A stretch of DNA of 64,000 nt from Epithemia pelagica. Its lineage: Eukaryota > Bacillariophyta > Bacillariophyceae > Surirellales > Surirellaceae. The notes beneath the pieces are model-generated. The model was not told the DNA's origin. It saw only the letters and a program-made list of their open reading frames with translations, and did not search any database. Every line of letters starts with the position of its first letter. The stretch's first letter is position 1. The position numbers were made by a program, and so were the translations under genes. Shown in pieces: positions 32,221 through 43,080 of this stretch. The stretch spans positions 1 through 64,000 of the forward strand of contig OX337238.1 of assembly GCA_946965045.2 (NCBI GenBank). The letters are read 5' to 3'.

Positions 32221-33382
32221 AAACCCTCCGACTAGGTGTCCGCTTCTTAGCCCCCCAGCCGCTCTCCGCGACCAACCATTTTAATTTTGGTTTTTTTGCA
32301 TTTTAGAAGAAAATTCCTGGTCAAAATGAAAATGATCACGCCGGCCTTCTGGATCACCCTTTTGAAATTTTGTGAGCAGGCGTGCGCACTTTGACCGTTG
32401 GTCTTCCCCATTCTTGATTGTCGTCCCAAATTGCGACCCACATTATTTTCACCACGCACCTTTTGACATGGACAATGGACATGCACCATCACAATGCATT
32501 CTCCATCATCTGCACACCATGGACATTTGACATATAGACCATAGATAGTGTTTTGCTTTACCCCCATCCTTTCTTTGTTTTTTCTAGGAGAAGTGTGGTT
32601 GTTTCTAGTGTTTGTGTCCGTTTAAAAGTGAACCCTCCTCCACAACACCGTGCCGTTGCCGTAGGCTTGTCTCTTTGCAACCACTTACAGTCCTATTTTA
32701 GAATACTTCTCTTTCTACTTGCGTTATGGAGCATGTAGAGTGTAGAGTCCCCTGCACTGCTGGGAAAGACAAGTCATGCTCATGGCAACAAAAAAAGAAC
32801 AACAAGAGCAGGTCGACATCACAATTCACAATCCACTAAAGACCCAAACTGAGCGACAGAGGAAAAATGGATGGCTTCCTCCACTTATCCTACCTACTCC
32901 TAATTGAGGTCTATAGCTCTATTTTGTCCTATAAGAATCCTACAAATGATGCCAGCAGCCCCCCATGGCATCGACAAAAAGGATGTTACATGGCACAAAC
33001 AAATGACACACTATGGCAACGTAGTGAGAGTCTAAAACTAAACATTGTCCATTCCAATGCAACTATTAGACATTCCAGCACTTACCATGCTGGATGTGCA
33101 GTGACAAAGATGAGATGAGATGCCCAGGGACGAAGCATGCCGTTTTTGGTGTTGGTTTGGTCATTGCCTCGTTTTGTTGCCTGCATAAATTTTGTGGCAT
33201 CTGGCTCACCGAACATAATTTTGAGTCTTGTTGAGCAGAACGCCTGCCATCTTCCAACTGTCACAGCACGCCAGCCTTTCCACCGATGGATTTGAAATTT
33301 CCATTCATTTTTTTGTCTGTGAGATTGGGTTTGTCTTGTCCGAACAGACGAGCTAAGAAGCGGACATCTAGTCGGAGGGTTT
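32221..33382. mobile_element. 1162-bp element with 31-bp terminal inverted repeats
   Basis: Left TIR 32221-32251 starts AAACCCTCCGACTAGGTGTC. The right TIR, 33352-33382 reverse-complemented, starts AAACCCTCCGACTAGATGTC. The arms match at 30 of 31 bases. It lies exactly in the stretch missing from the other copy of the segmental duplication. No target duplication could be resolved: left flank GTAACGT, right flank TCACTCG. It is non-autonomous in size and carries minus-strand coding-like segments. Confidence 0.75.
32247..33330 (-). CDS. Spliced gene fragment inside the 1162-bp element
   Basis: From about 33330 one minus-strand frame reads NEWKFQIHRWKGWRAVTVGR and then LKIMFGEPDATKFMQATKRG, ending at TAHPA with a GTAAGT donor at about 33088-33083. 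Downstream, 32567-32247 holds a frame with a small Cys cluster (VKCPWCADDGECIVMVHVHC). No acceptor or start could be fixed, and the family is unknown. It may be a captured host fragment or the element's own protein. Treat the boundaries as approximate. Confidence 0.35.
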
Positions 33383-33442
33383 TCACTCGCTCAAGTGTAC
33401 AGATGAGTTCGAAGAGTTGTTCCCTGGACGTCCTGTCAGACA

Positions 33443-36400
33443 ATGTCATTTTCTTTTTTCCAAAAACGCATTGTTGGAATTGTTGGCATTGAACGACCGA
33501 GACTGCCGCAAAGTATTGTCCATTGTCAACCAAGAAAAGGCGCGTATTTTGGTTTTTTTGCTCCTACTGGAAGTCGCAGAGTGGTACTCTTTTGTGGTAC
33601 TGACAACACCATACTCCAGGTCCACGGTCCATTGTCAATGTCCTTTTTTGTGGTCTCTTCCTCCCCGTTGTTGGACCAGGACAAGGACAACGAGGAAGGT
33701 TCTGCTACTAGCAATACTACTACTGATAGAAGTGATAGCCACGGCGACTTGCTTTCCGCCGACGTTTGGTTCATGAGGACGACCGAACAAGTGTTGTCTG
33801 CAGCCTCTTGTTGTGGCACCACCAATACAACCACAATATCGGAAGTTCCTCCCACAACAAACAATACAACAAACAGCACCCAACGTCTCGTACCTGCTGC
33901 TGTCATCCAAAAGACGGTTGGTGGTGGTGGTGTTTTGGTGGAGGAGGACGACGACGCTTCGACCGCAACCAGTTACAGTCGTCGCAGTGTCACTTCCACG
34001 ACATCGTCGCTGTCGGCCAGTACCAACCAAAGCAACCAAAGCAGCCACAAGAACAAAAGCAGTCGCCAAGGGTCGTTGAGTGGTGGCCCCAATAATCCCC
34101 AACGCCGCAAGAGTCGACGCCGCTTGCAACAAATTGCCGCCTCGTGGTTCTCTCCTTCTTCAGCCAATAAGAAGCAAGTCCACACAGGGCAGCATCGGAG
34201 AGGCAGTACCGGAAGTCGCAAGGATCCCAGTGTGTATCGGAAAAGCAACAGTCATTTGTCGTCCAGTTCCTCGGTTGCTTCGTCCAAGTCTCGTGCGGCC
34301 TCTTCTGCTTCTTCTGCGTCTTCCACCACAAGCAACGACAAACACAACCACAAGAACAACGACATGCCTCCCCAACCATCCACTTCTTCTTCTTCCATGG
34401 ACAATGACGACGATGTTCGCAGTGTGACGAGTCACAAGAGTTCCGCCAGTGCTCACTCGTTTCGTTCCTTGCCCACCAAAACCTTTCGACACAAGAAACC
34501 CTTGAGATCTCTGCGCAAATGGGCCGCCGCCCAGTCGTCCAACCACAACAATAACCATAACAACAATTACCATAACAATTCAGCACCACAAGCATCACGC
34601 CAACAATCACAGCAGCAACCACCAGCACCATTTCAACCCGCCTCCTTGTTGCAACCGAACAGTGCCGATTCCGAAGACAGTCCAGTCAATACCAGCCATG
34701 ACTCCAGTGGTCTCTATCCGCAACTACAACAACCACAACAGGCCGTTCCATCCACAACAAAGGCCGTAACCCTTGTCCAAGAGACCACGAAAACTTCTCA
34801 CTCTTCGGAATCCATATCATCGACCATTTCCTCCTCTCAGACGAGTAAGGAGCCAGCCTCGGTCACCAACAAGGCCTCCTCTTTGTCGTCCACAACACCA
34901 AATGTTGCTCCACCGCCCGAACCCTGTTTTGAGTTGATGCCAATGGCCAAACACGACGAATACATTGATTATTCCTCCTCCACCTCCCTCGAACGACTGA
35001 GTCAAACGGTCGAGTCCTACTTTCGACAATGGCATGTCGATCAAGGAGCGCAACAACACGTTTCCTATTACAATCACAACCATAATAATAATAAGAGAAC
35101 CCAGGAAGCAGGACTCGACGCATCCAATGAACCGGGCAGCAGCGCATTGGTACCAGCGACACCTGCCATTTTTGCCTCCATGCGAGATCCACGGACCATT
35201 CCGACACGGTCCACCCAACGATCCTTGCGCACCCATCAGTCGCATCCTCCACAAGAACAACAAGAAGAAGAACACGGATCCTCGTCCTGGACCTTGCCCC
35301 ATGTCGATCCGACTCCCTCCTTGCCGCGACAGCAACAGACACAACAGCAACCCGTGCGTCCCCTCCGACAAGCCACCTTTACGTGGACCTTGTCCTATTA
35401 TGTGCAGTCCACCAGGGTGTCGGTACCCATGGAATTGCAATTGGCCTTATGGGATGACTTGTCGTCGTCGTCGCCGTTTCCCAATGTCGTGCCACAACCA
35501 CAACAATCACCGCAGTCGCAACACCACGTGCCCGGGGCCCTCCATCCACGACACGACCCGTCTCAACCAGGACCGACAGCAGCAACACAGCAATGGTCTC
35601 CCTGGTCCAACTTGTCGGCCTTGTTTGGCATTGGACAACACATTACCTTGACACCCGTCGTCCCCAACAACGCGGCCTGGATCCACAATCCCTTTGCCCA
35701 CTTCGTCACACCAACACACCACGACACGAATTGGACGGATGGAACAAACGTCTTGCATGAATTTTTGCATCAGTCCCTGTTGCCCTCCCTCTACGAGCGT
35801 CAGGAACAAGACTCGCATACGGCCTCGGCCGCCTTGGCCCATGTCTTGTCCTCGTGGTTTCAAACCGCCTTGAATCTCGCTGCCGCCGAAACCTCGTGTC
35901 AAATTCCCACCTTTGGATGGTGGGGACACGGCTATCATCCCATGACCATGACAATGACAACCACCATGACATCATTGCCAACCCAAGCGTCGTCGTCCTT
36001 GGTTGTGGTGGAACCGACCGAAGGAGGAGAACAAGGACCAGCTGCGGAGGAATGGTCCGTCACCACGGGGAGTTCCAGTCTCACAGGTGGCACAGCCAGC
36101 GGAATAATGGTGCCGACGGAAAAGGAGGAATCTCTTGTCGTAGTGCCAGTAGCGCTACAACTCGATGTGGGATTTCCACCCTGGTTGCATCACACATGGC
36201 ATCGACAAGCTCATGTTCCACCCCAACCGTTGGAATCCACAAGCCGTCCTACGTCCCTCTTTCCCGATACGTCCAGGAATCGGCCCCAACGGAGACGTCG
36301 GAGACGCTCCTCCTTGAACAATCGCTCCTCCATTGACGCGTTTGGTTCCAACGAAAAGGAAGGCTGGTGCAACCTTCATCATTTTGCACCCCTCATGGCA

Positions 36401-39400
36401 GGAACGTGTTACTCCGACAGCAAAGAAAAAGAGAGTCCCAAACGAATCTCCTTTTGGATGGGGACCTTACCCCAAACCGCCGCGCCCTCCACGGCCAAGA
36501 CCCGTTTGGCCACGTGGGGCGATTTGCTCTTGCGATATTGTCCTCCGCCCAAGATGGACCAAGCGACGAATGCTTCTTCTTCGTCTCCCAATAGTGGAAG
36601 TACCACTGCCACAGGAACAGCCCCCGTTTCTCCGACTCGTTTGGATTCGTATTCGTCCTGTTTGTTACAACAACCACAAGGGGTGGTCCATTTGTGGTAT
36701 GCTCGACATGTCTATTGTTGGACCAAGCAACCGACATCGTCCGCTTCTTTGACGCGAACGCTCGATCGATCCTGGGAAAGTTCCGGAGGATCCACCTTGC
36801 ACTCTCCGCCCAATTCACCGCGGTCGAGTTCCATGGATGGGGCCCATGCTTCTTCTTCAGCTTCTGCTGCTGCTTGGAGATCACCACTGACGACAACACT
36901 GTTGGCACCACCCGCCAATTTGGAGCTCACACGACAAGAACAATTGCAACAGCAACAACAAGAAGCGCTGGAGCGGGATATGCGACAACTGCAGAGTCAT
37001 TTGTTGGATTTGGTAGCGACAGCAGCCGGTGCCTCCCAAGACGATCCATTGTGGGGTCCGGTTGAAGACCCGATTTATTCCTTGTGGGCTTTTGTCACGT
37101 GGAAACCCACCGTACCCGACAACTCTTTGAAGACCTCCTTTCAAACGTCTCCGGCACGGAATGCGTCCAGTCAAGTCTCGGGAATGGAGCCTCCGTCTCC
37201 CCGGCCACCTCCGCTCCATCCGGCATCTCCCATGCGGACAATCACCACCAAGACTGGCAACGAGACAAAGGAAGAGGAGGAGGAGCAACAACATCCCGTT
37301 CAGCCGCTGTTGCAACTGCCACTCAAAATTCGATCCAGTCAAGCCTTGTCTCAGGAGGATTGGGTCGAGGCGGAAGAGGCCATTGAAAGCAGTGTCTTGA
37401 ATCCACTCCGGGCATTGTCCTTTACCCTCCAAGTCCGACATGATGCATCTGTGGTTCGTACTCCCCTCGCCGCAATGCAGCATTGTTTGCTAGCCGCCTT
37501 GATTCGAACCAGTACCTTACCCGGTGAAACCTTGTTGTCCGATTTGACGGATGCGGCGATTTTGGAACACTGGGATACCGCTGCTGGAAATGTCATTGCT
37601 CGTGAACTGGCACAACAAGCGCCGGGTGTGGGATCTACCACCATGGCATTGGTCAATGCAATGGATTGGGCCTATGCGATGGAAGATTTGATTGAACCCT
37701 GGCAAACCATGGATATTGTCCGACAAGTTCTGGATACGACCGTACGAGAACAGTTTCTCATGCTGCATCACCAACATCACAACCAATTTTCTCTGTTGCA
37801 GCCGTCCAGTAGTAGCAAGGACGACACACAGGACAAGTCCTCGGTACACTCGTTGCTCAAACCGCTGCCCAAGGCGGCACCCTTTGGTCGCTTGTTTTCC
37901 ATACTGTGTGTCTATATATCTCGAGTCCGATCCCCTTCTTCCATGGTTCAAGTGTTTGGGACCTTTGTCCAAGAACTGCGACGACGTTGGGACTTTCGAG
38001 AACTCTTACCAAACATGCAAACGCCCTTGTGGGGGTTTGATTGGGACCAAGAACCGACCACCTCAGCGTCCTCGGCGTCGGCGGCTCCTTCCACAGCAAG
38101 GTATTTGGGCCTTGGTGGTGGAAAGTATGGACCACAGTCGCCGGTTTCTTCGTCTTTGGACCAACAGATGGAGCTTCCGACAGACTACCATTGTTTGATT
38201 GGACAAAAATTACAAGTCTTTCATTTGTGCTTGGAAAGCATTGTGGTGGAAGAGACTGGACTGTCGCCAGACGGTATGGAAGAACCGAAAGGTCGCCGCT
38301 TGGACTACGAGGCACTCCCTCCGGTCATTGAAGCCTCTCCTCGAAGCAGCAACCATAATTTGCCATTGCCATCGGAGGAAGCCGGAGATGGGAATGCTGG
38401 TGGTCCGTATGAGTCAGAAGTGGACGATGCATCTGTTTTGACCTTTTATACGAAGCCATTTGCCATCGGACAGCCCTTTGACGATCCCATGACCGAAGAC
38501 GAACACAATAATACGGAAGATCGATTTGATACGAGTTTGCCTCCGGGGGCAGGAGCAAAGAAATTCAAAACATTTCCACACGGAAGCAACCATGACGCGC
38601 AAAGTGTTGCAAGCCAGCAGTCTCGGTATTGGGATTCTCGAAGCGTGGCGAGTCAGGCGACGAGAAGAACCCGCAGAACGTTTGCAGATGACCCAAGTGT
38701 GGCGACTTTTCATACTGGGCAAATGACACAGTACTATGACGCGGACCAACCCAGCCAAACAGAGGCAAATGAGCCTGTCCCGACGTGGATGACCACCCGC
38801 AAGGGAGCCCGGTGTCCCGTCGAAGGTCAAAGCATCCGAAGCAACGGACATCAAGTCTTTGCACCCTATCTACAGCGCCCTTTGCCGCTGACAGACGATT
38901 TGATGGCCCAGCGAAGACAATGGTTGGGTACCTCTTCGAGTTCGGGAACGAAAGGGCATTCAAATCTTGGCATCGCCAAGCTTTCACCCATGTCGTCTCA
39001 GAGGGATATTCTAGAACGTGTTGAAGTGGCCAACATGATGCATCGGTCAAAATTATTGTCCGACATGAGTGCCTTCAAGGCGGCTAATCCTGGATGCGAC
39101 TTGGAAGACTTTATCGATTGGTACGGTGAACCACGCAGCCCTTTGACGGACGATCAGCAAGCTCAAGAACCTTTATCCTCCTTGTCGTCGTCCACCATGG
39201 ATGCTCCGAATCCTGAACCATGCCCATCACCACCAGCAGCATCGAGTCTAGCAGTCGAGCGCACACGGGAGTTTTGGTCCAAAACATGGAAGGAAGCACC
39301 TTCTGTCGCGGCGGAAGATCAAGAGCCCTTGTTCCGAGCTTCAGATACTGTGGAAATTGCCCTGGATTATCTAGAGACCCTTCATCCGGCCAACTTGATA

Positions 39401-40204
39401 AGCAGCGTTCTGGCAACCAACTTGAGCAATGCATACTTTTCGTTGGTGATTTCAGCCCAAGTCGGGGCAGATATTGGAGAAGATGCGACTCAACTTGCAA
39501 GTATACACGCATCCTTGACGCGACTTCGCGAAAAGGTTGCAACAGCCTTGAATCTCTTGTCGGCAGACACCATCACGCAACATGGCAAGGCACAGATGGC
39601 ACACAAGCAATCATCGCATCTGAAAAGCCAATCGATTCCATCTTCGGTATCAAGCTATACTTCGTTGGAGACGTTGTCGGCCTGTGAGACGGCCTGTCGC
39701 ACCATTGGAGAAAACGAAGTACTGTTGGCCAATGCGTTGTCACTTCTCCATAAATTTCCCAGCCAATATGATTTGGTGGAGCGTTTGCTCCGAGAATACT
39801 TACAACAACAACGCACGAATGGACGACGAGCAAACAGTACCAAGGTTACAGAGATTGTTTCGAATCTCGAGATCGATGACAAGGACGCATCCTTGCGTCA
39901 ACACGTGTTGGAAGCATTGGCCACAAAAGCTGGGACCAATTCTCATGGCCGCCTTTCAACCATGCACCAACAGCCATCTCTACTCTTTCCGAAACGACGG
40001 CAGGGCGGCGCTTCGGCTCCCCCTCCTCCACCCGTCCTACGGGAATACTTGTTTCGCAATACCGACGAAGCGCATCCATGTCAGCTAACGGTCCGATGCG
40101 CCGACGAGAAAAAGATGGATCCGGACAAGACTCGAAGACAACGGGAGAGTGTGTTTGGTGGTCTCATGGTTGCCATTACCAGAACCGAATCCATCGAGGA
40201 CTAA
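33443..40204 (+). CDS. RAB3GAP1: Rab3 GTPase-activating protein catalytic subunit (RAB3GAP1-like)
   Basis: 2253 aa, uninterrupted, ATG at 33443; an in-frame ATG at 33638 is an alternative. In animals Rab3GAP1 with Rab3GAP2 acts on Rab3 and as a Rab18 exchange factor in ER/autophagy traffic. Residues 1-480 are Ser/Thr/Asn/Gln-rich with no counterpart in animal proteins. Family similarity starts near 490 (FELMPMAKHDEYIDYSSSTS) and continues through WVEAEEAIESSVLNPLRALS (about 1307) and PTDYHCLIGQKLQVFHLCLE. The hallmark SDMSAFKAANPGCDLEDFID-WYGEP lies at about 1873-1896, followed by REFWSKTWKEAPSVAAEDQE and VEIALDYLETLHPANLISSV. The animal protein is about 980 aa, so this one is more than twice as long through low-complexity inserts. 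Its 5' end is duplicated at 25406. Confidence 0.92.
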   Translation: MSFSFFQKRIVGIVGIERPRLPQSIVHCQPRKGAYFGFFAPTGSRRVVLFCGTDNTILQVHGPLSMSFFVVSSSPLLDQDKDNEEGSATSNTTTDRSDSHGDLLSADVWFMRTTEQVLSAASCCGTTNTTTISEVPPTTNNTTNSTQRLVPAAVIQKTVGGGGVLVEEDDDASTATSYSRRSVTSTTSSLSASTNQSNQSSHKNKSSRQGSLSGGPNNPQRRKSRRRLQQIAASWFSPSSANKKQVHTGQHRRGSTGSRKDPSVYRKSNSHLSSSSSVASSKSRAASSASSASSTTSNDKHNHKNNDMPPQPSTSSSSMDNDDDVRSVTSHKSSASAHSFRSLPTKTFRHKKPLRSLRKWAAAQSSNHNNNHNNNYHNNSAPQASRQQSQQQPPAPFQPASLLQPNSADSEDSPVNTSHDSSGLYPQLQQPQQAVPSTTKAVTLVQETTKTSHSSESISSTISSSQTSKEPASVTNKASSLSSTTPNVAPPPEPCFELMPMAKHDEYIDYSSSTSLERLSQTVESYFRQWHVDQGAQQHVSYYNHNHNNNKRTQEAGLDASNEPGSSALVPATPAIFASMRDPRTIPTRSTQRSLRTHQSHPPQEQQEEEHGSSSWTLPHVDPTPSLPRQQQTQQQPVRPLRQATFTWTLSYYVQSTRVSVPMELQLALWDDLSSSSPFPNVVPQPQQSPQSQHHVPGALHPRHDPSQPGPTAATQQWSPWSNLSALFGIGQHITLTPVVPNNAAWIHNPFAHFVTPTHHDTNWTDGTNVLHEFLHQSLLPSLYERQEQDSHTASAALAHVLSSWFQTALNLAAAETSCQIPTFGWWGHGYHPMTMTMTTTMTSLPTQASSSLVVVEPTEGGEQGPAAEEWSVTTGSSSLTGGTASGIMVPTEKEESLVVVPVALQLDVGFPPWLHHTWHRQAHVPPQPLESTSRPTSLFPDTSRNRPQRRRRRRSSLNNRSSIDAFGSNEKEGWCNLHHFAPLMAGTCYSDSKEKESPKRISFWMGTLPQTAAPSTAKTRLATWGDLLLRYCPPPKMDQATNASSSSPNSGSTTATGTAPVSPTRLDSYSSCLLQQPQGVVHLWYARHVYCWTKQPTSSASLTRTLDRSWESSGGSTLHSPPNSPRSSSMDGAHASSSASAAAWRSPLTTTLLAPPANLELTRQEQLQQQQQEALERDMRQLQSHLLDLVATAAGASQDDPLWGPVEDPIYSLWAFVTWKPTVPDNSLKTSFQTSPARNASSQVSGMEPPSPRPPPLHPASPMRTITTKTGNETKEEEEEQQHPVQPLLQLPLKIRSSQALSQEDWVEAEEAIESSVLNPLRALSFTLQVRHDASVVRTPLAAMQHCLLAALIRTSTLPGETLLSDLTDAAILEHWDTAAGNVIARELAQQAPGVGSTTMALVNAMDWAYAMEDLIEPWQTMDIVRQVLDTTVREQFLMLHHQHHNQFSLLQPSSSSKDDTQDKSSVHSLLKPLPKAAPFGRLFSILCVYISRVRSPSSMVQVFGTFVQELRRRWDFRELLPNMQTPLWGFDWDQEPTTSASSASAAPSTARYLGLGGGKYGPQSPVSSSLDQQMELPTDYHCLIGQKLQVFHLCLESIVVEETGLSPDGMEEPKGRRLDYEALPPVIEASPRSSNHNLPLPSEEAGDGNAGGPYESEVDDASVLTFYTKPFAIGQPFDDPMTEDEHNNTEDRFDTSLPPGAGAKKFKTFPHGSNHDAQSVASQQSRYWDSRSVASQATRRTRRTFADDPSVATFHTGQMTQYYDADQPSQTEANEPVPTWMTTRKGARCPVEGQSIRSNGHQVFAPYLQRPLPLTDDLMAQRRQWLGTSSSSGTKGHSNLGIAKLSPMSSQRDILERVEVANMMHRSKLLSDMSAFKAANPGCDLEDFIDWYGEPRSPLTDDQQAQEPLSSLSSSTMDAPNPEPCPSPPAASSLAVERTREFWSKTWKEAPSVAAEDQEPLFRASDTVEIALDYLETLHPANLISSVLATNLSNAYFSLVISAQVGADIGEDATQLASIHASLTRLREKVATALNLLSADTITQHGKAQMAHKQSSHLKSQSIPSSVSSYTSLETLSACETACRTIGENEVLLANALSLLHKFPSQYDLVERLLREYLQQQRTNGRRANSTKVTEIVSNLEIDDKDASLRQHVLEALATKAGTNSHGRLSTMHQQPSLLFPKRRQGGASAPPPPPVLREYLFRNTDEAHPCQLTVRCADEKKMDPDKTRRQRESVFGGLMVAITRTESIED

Positions 40205-41137
40205 AAGAGTCATTCAATCTTGTTTGTTGTTGGGGAGACAGAAACGGAATGCGGATGACTACACGTGTACTGTAGTTCACAATAAAGCACGATATATTTA
40301 TAATAATAGATCTGGGGTTTTGTATCATATTCGAGTCAGGGTTCTGATTTACTTTTGTTCTCCACTGGCAACGACGACGAACTGTCCTCGGGATTTGCAC
40401 CCAAAATCCAATCATTCGAGGTATTTCGGACCGCGGCAGACTATCCAAGATGCTCACTGGCGGTTGTCCTCCCACAAATGATGGGAAACGATCAACTGCC
40501 GTCAACGTGCAAGCCACAGGGCATTTAATTCTCACCTTAGACCACAACAGCTCGACATAAAAGCGTTAGACAGTGGCCAAACAGTCAAGAACTAGAGAAG
40601 AAGGAGTATCGTTTGTGATGCTATTTCTTCGATGAATCACAATAGAGGTAGGAAATTTATGAACCGATTCAAACACGTCTTATCAGCGACCAATACATTT
40701 TGATTGACACACAGGAGCGAACAAAAAGATCCAAAAGAGATCCAACAAAGTACTTAGACGATGATGAGACAAATCGACATGATGAGGGCGATGTCGCCGC
40801 TCGCGTATACGGTCTTTTCCCCCGCAGAAACCTTTACGTTCCAACAATGTACTTCCTTATCATTATGTTCGATATCTAGTGGCAGAATCACCAGAAGATC
40901 CTGGACCTGAGGACGTTGCTCATCATCAATTCTGGAGACTGAGAGGCCAAATCAAAGCACTGACGTTGTCACGACTTCGGGAGGAATGTCAAAAACAGGC
41001 CCTCTTTCTGGGCCACATTTCCTGAAGAAACGAGTCGGTGAGGTTTTCCTGTGACCAAACCAACAGATGACCAACACGCTTGATCGAAGAGATGCTCCCT
41101 CATCACGCTTCCCTTACTACGAGTACTTTCGTGGAGG
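40205..41137. other. Intergenic, no gene seen
   Basis: Downstream flank of Rab3GAP. AT-rich 40280-40330 could hold the polyadenylation region. No conserved frame found. Confidence 0.4.
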
Positions 41138-42213
41138 TCACAATGGCAAAGAAACGGATGCCTTATGTTCGCTGAAGGTCAACTTATGATATGGCAATTC
41201 CAGGGGTGGTTCTTCAATCGATAATGTGGAGTTTCCGAAAAAGAGACTGGCAAAGGATTCCCCCAAGGCTGCCGCTAGATCCTTTTTACCACTGGTTCGA
41301 ATTTCTTCGTTTAACCGCAAGGACAATCGAACGGTCCCACACAAGCGACAAAACAATTGATGGCCACATTTGAACCACCCGTACTCACTGATGAGACGGA
41401 TTTAGGAAGTGCCTGAGCACTGCTACTATTGGTTGCGTTGCTGGTGTTGTTGCTGCCATTGTTGTTTGTTGAAGCCCCTACTTTCAGCACTTGTTCCTTA
41501 AACCACGTGACAATTTCCAAAACGGCTGTCGTGAAAGAGAAGTTGGAGGAGGACATGAGAGAAGACTTTTTCTTCGCGCTGTCGCCCGCGTTGGCTCCTC
41601 CATTCCACTTGGTCGCATTGGTATCAGGTGTGTACACTTTGAACATCATGGGAATGGTCCACATGACATCATCTCGAATGAGACTGACGGAATCAAAGAG
41701 CAATTGTTGACAAATGGGCCACATATGGACATGAATCAATTCGGGTGGCAAGCGGCAAACTCCGGGCCAGGTAATCCCGTTCGCGCCAATTCAAGACCAT
41801 CGGATGGGTGGCCGATCGTTTCTTGGCTCCCAAACAATCTTCGCCATGCATGACACGGCTCCAGGCCAGAAACAAATCAGTCCGATGCTGCGTCGTAGGC
41901 AAAATGCCCAAAAAGGTGGGAAATCCTCGAATAATATTGAGTCGAACGGCTTCGTCGGAATCTCGCAAAAATAATCCGTAAACACGGGTCAGATATCCGC
42001 CACGGCAATTTCGGGTCCCAAAATGTGAGCCACGGTGTCGAACGAACTGGCCAAACACCGCTTGACGGGAAGGGGTGGATCCGAGGGGGCCGTCCTTGTC
42101 TTGGGAACGGCTCCACCATCCTCAATGGGGTTGCCATCTTCATCCACAGCGGGAGCTTCTTCCGGTTCAGGTTTACCAGCCGCCTTGGTCGAGTGGTTCG
42201 GACCTTTGCTCAT
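41138..42213 (-). pseudogene. Decayed HEAT-repeat protein (phosphatase regulatory subunit A-like)
   Basis: From the ATG at 42213 the minus strand reads SSFDTVAHILGPEIAVADI and hits a TGA. One base of shift continues into TRVYGLFLRDSDEAVRLNII and RGFPTFLGILPTTQ; a second shift near 41750 leads to PPELIHVHMWPICQQLLFDS-VSLIRDDVMWTIP. The DSDEAVRLNII phrase is typical of HEAT repeats in PP2A-A/PP4R1-type scaffolds. A GTGAGT near 41386 could be a donor, and a last segment (GHQLFCRLCGTVRL..., to 41138) is in yet another frame. Two or more shifts make an intact gene unlikely unless the assembly is wrong here. The exact family (PP2A-A versus PP4R1) is unsure. Confidence 0.6.
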
Positions 42214-43080
42214 GATGGTCTCGGTTCCTGGGTGTCCAGGGTTCGAGTCTGCTGTGATTAGGTGGTTGGGAGGGCTCTAGATGTGGGGCCCGAAAAGCGG
42301 TTCGTCTATGTGGCCCCTTGTCACAAGCGGGCTGTCCCCCCGCTCCATGATTCCGAGTGTCATGGCGCCAGGGCAGTCAGTCGACCGTACCCTAGCGGGT
42401 AGGCGCGGCAGCTGGAAGAATAGACTATTCCCTTTTTTTCTTCAGGTTGAGGTTCAACAAGCTGCTCTGCAATAGAAGGCAAAGAAGCAAAGGAGCGGTA
42501 AGAAGCTTTGTACTTCTTCCTGACAGTACTGTATTTTAACAGTAGATCGAACGACACCGACACCGGGGATTGCCTCGGCGTCGGAACAGGCACAAAGCTG
42601 CAAGCATTGGTCTTGCGACGTTTGTTTTTGTTCACAAACTCGAAGCCGCGACCGCGCTTGCGCTTCATGCGACTACATTCACACACGAATGGTGGAGAAT
42701 TCACAAGGTCAGCACAACAAGTAAAGACAACAATACGCATGATACGATTTTCTTTTTTTGGTTTTTTGGTTTTGGTTTTGGTTTGGCAGCAATTTGATTT
42801 TCATACGAGGGTTTTTGGTTTTGTGTTTGGAGCGTGCGAGCGGACACTTTTGCTTCGCCTACGAGACCAGCCAAAAAGTAAAGTAGACGATGCCGGTTTG
42901 CGTGTGAAGGCCGTCGGCACGGCAATGGAGGTGCGGCGAGTCGGCGCTTGACGAAAGCAACCAACAATCCACCAAGACGAGGACCGAGGACCGAGGACCG
43001 AGGACCACGCACACAACCGTCCGTGGAACACAACCAAGAGAGAGAGAAAAAGAGGTGGAGAGAACGCCATTCGGAAAGCA
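42214..43080. other. Intergenic with a 7-bp tandem repeat
   Basis: No supported gene. Plus-strand TTTGGTTTTTTGG-type low complexity near 42750-42790. Four perfect CGAGGAC units at 42978-43005. Confidence 0.45.
42978..43005 (+). repeat. Tandem repeat (CGAGGAC)x4
   Basis: Four perfect 7-bp units in a row. Confidence 0.9.

Noticed and set aside
34817-36911. Several minus-strand frames over 150 codons
   Set aside because: Antisense shadows of the Rab3GAP coding region, with no signs of their own.
42190-42260. tRNA-like D-arm (TGGTCGAGTGG) and GGTTCGAGTC on the plus strand
   Set aside because: The T stem and a 7-nt anticodon loop do not pair, and the region encodes the HEAT pseudogene N-terminus on the other strand.
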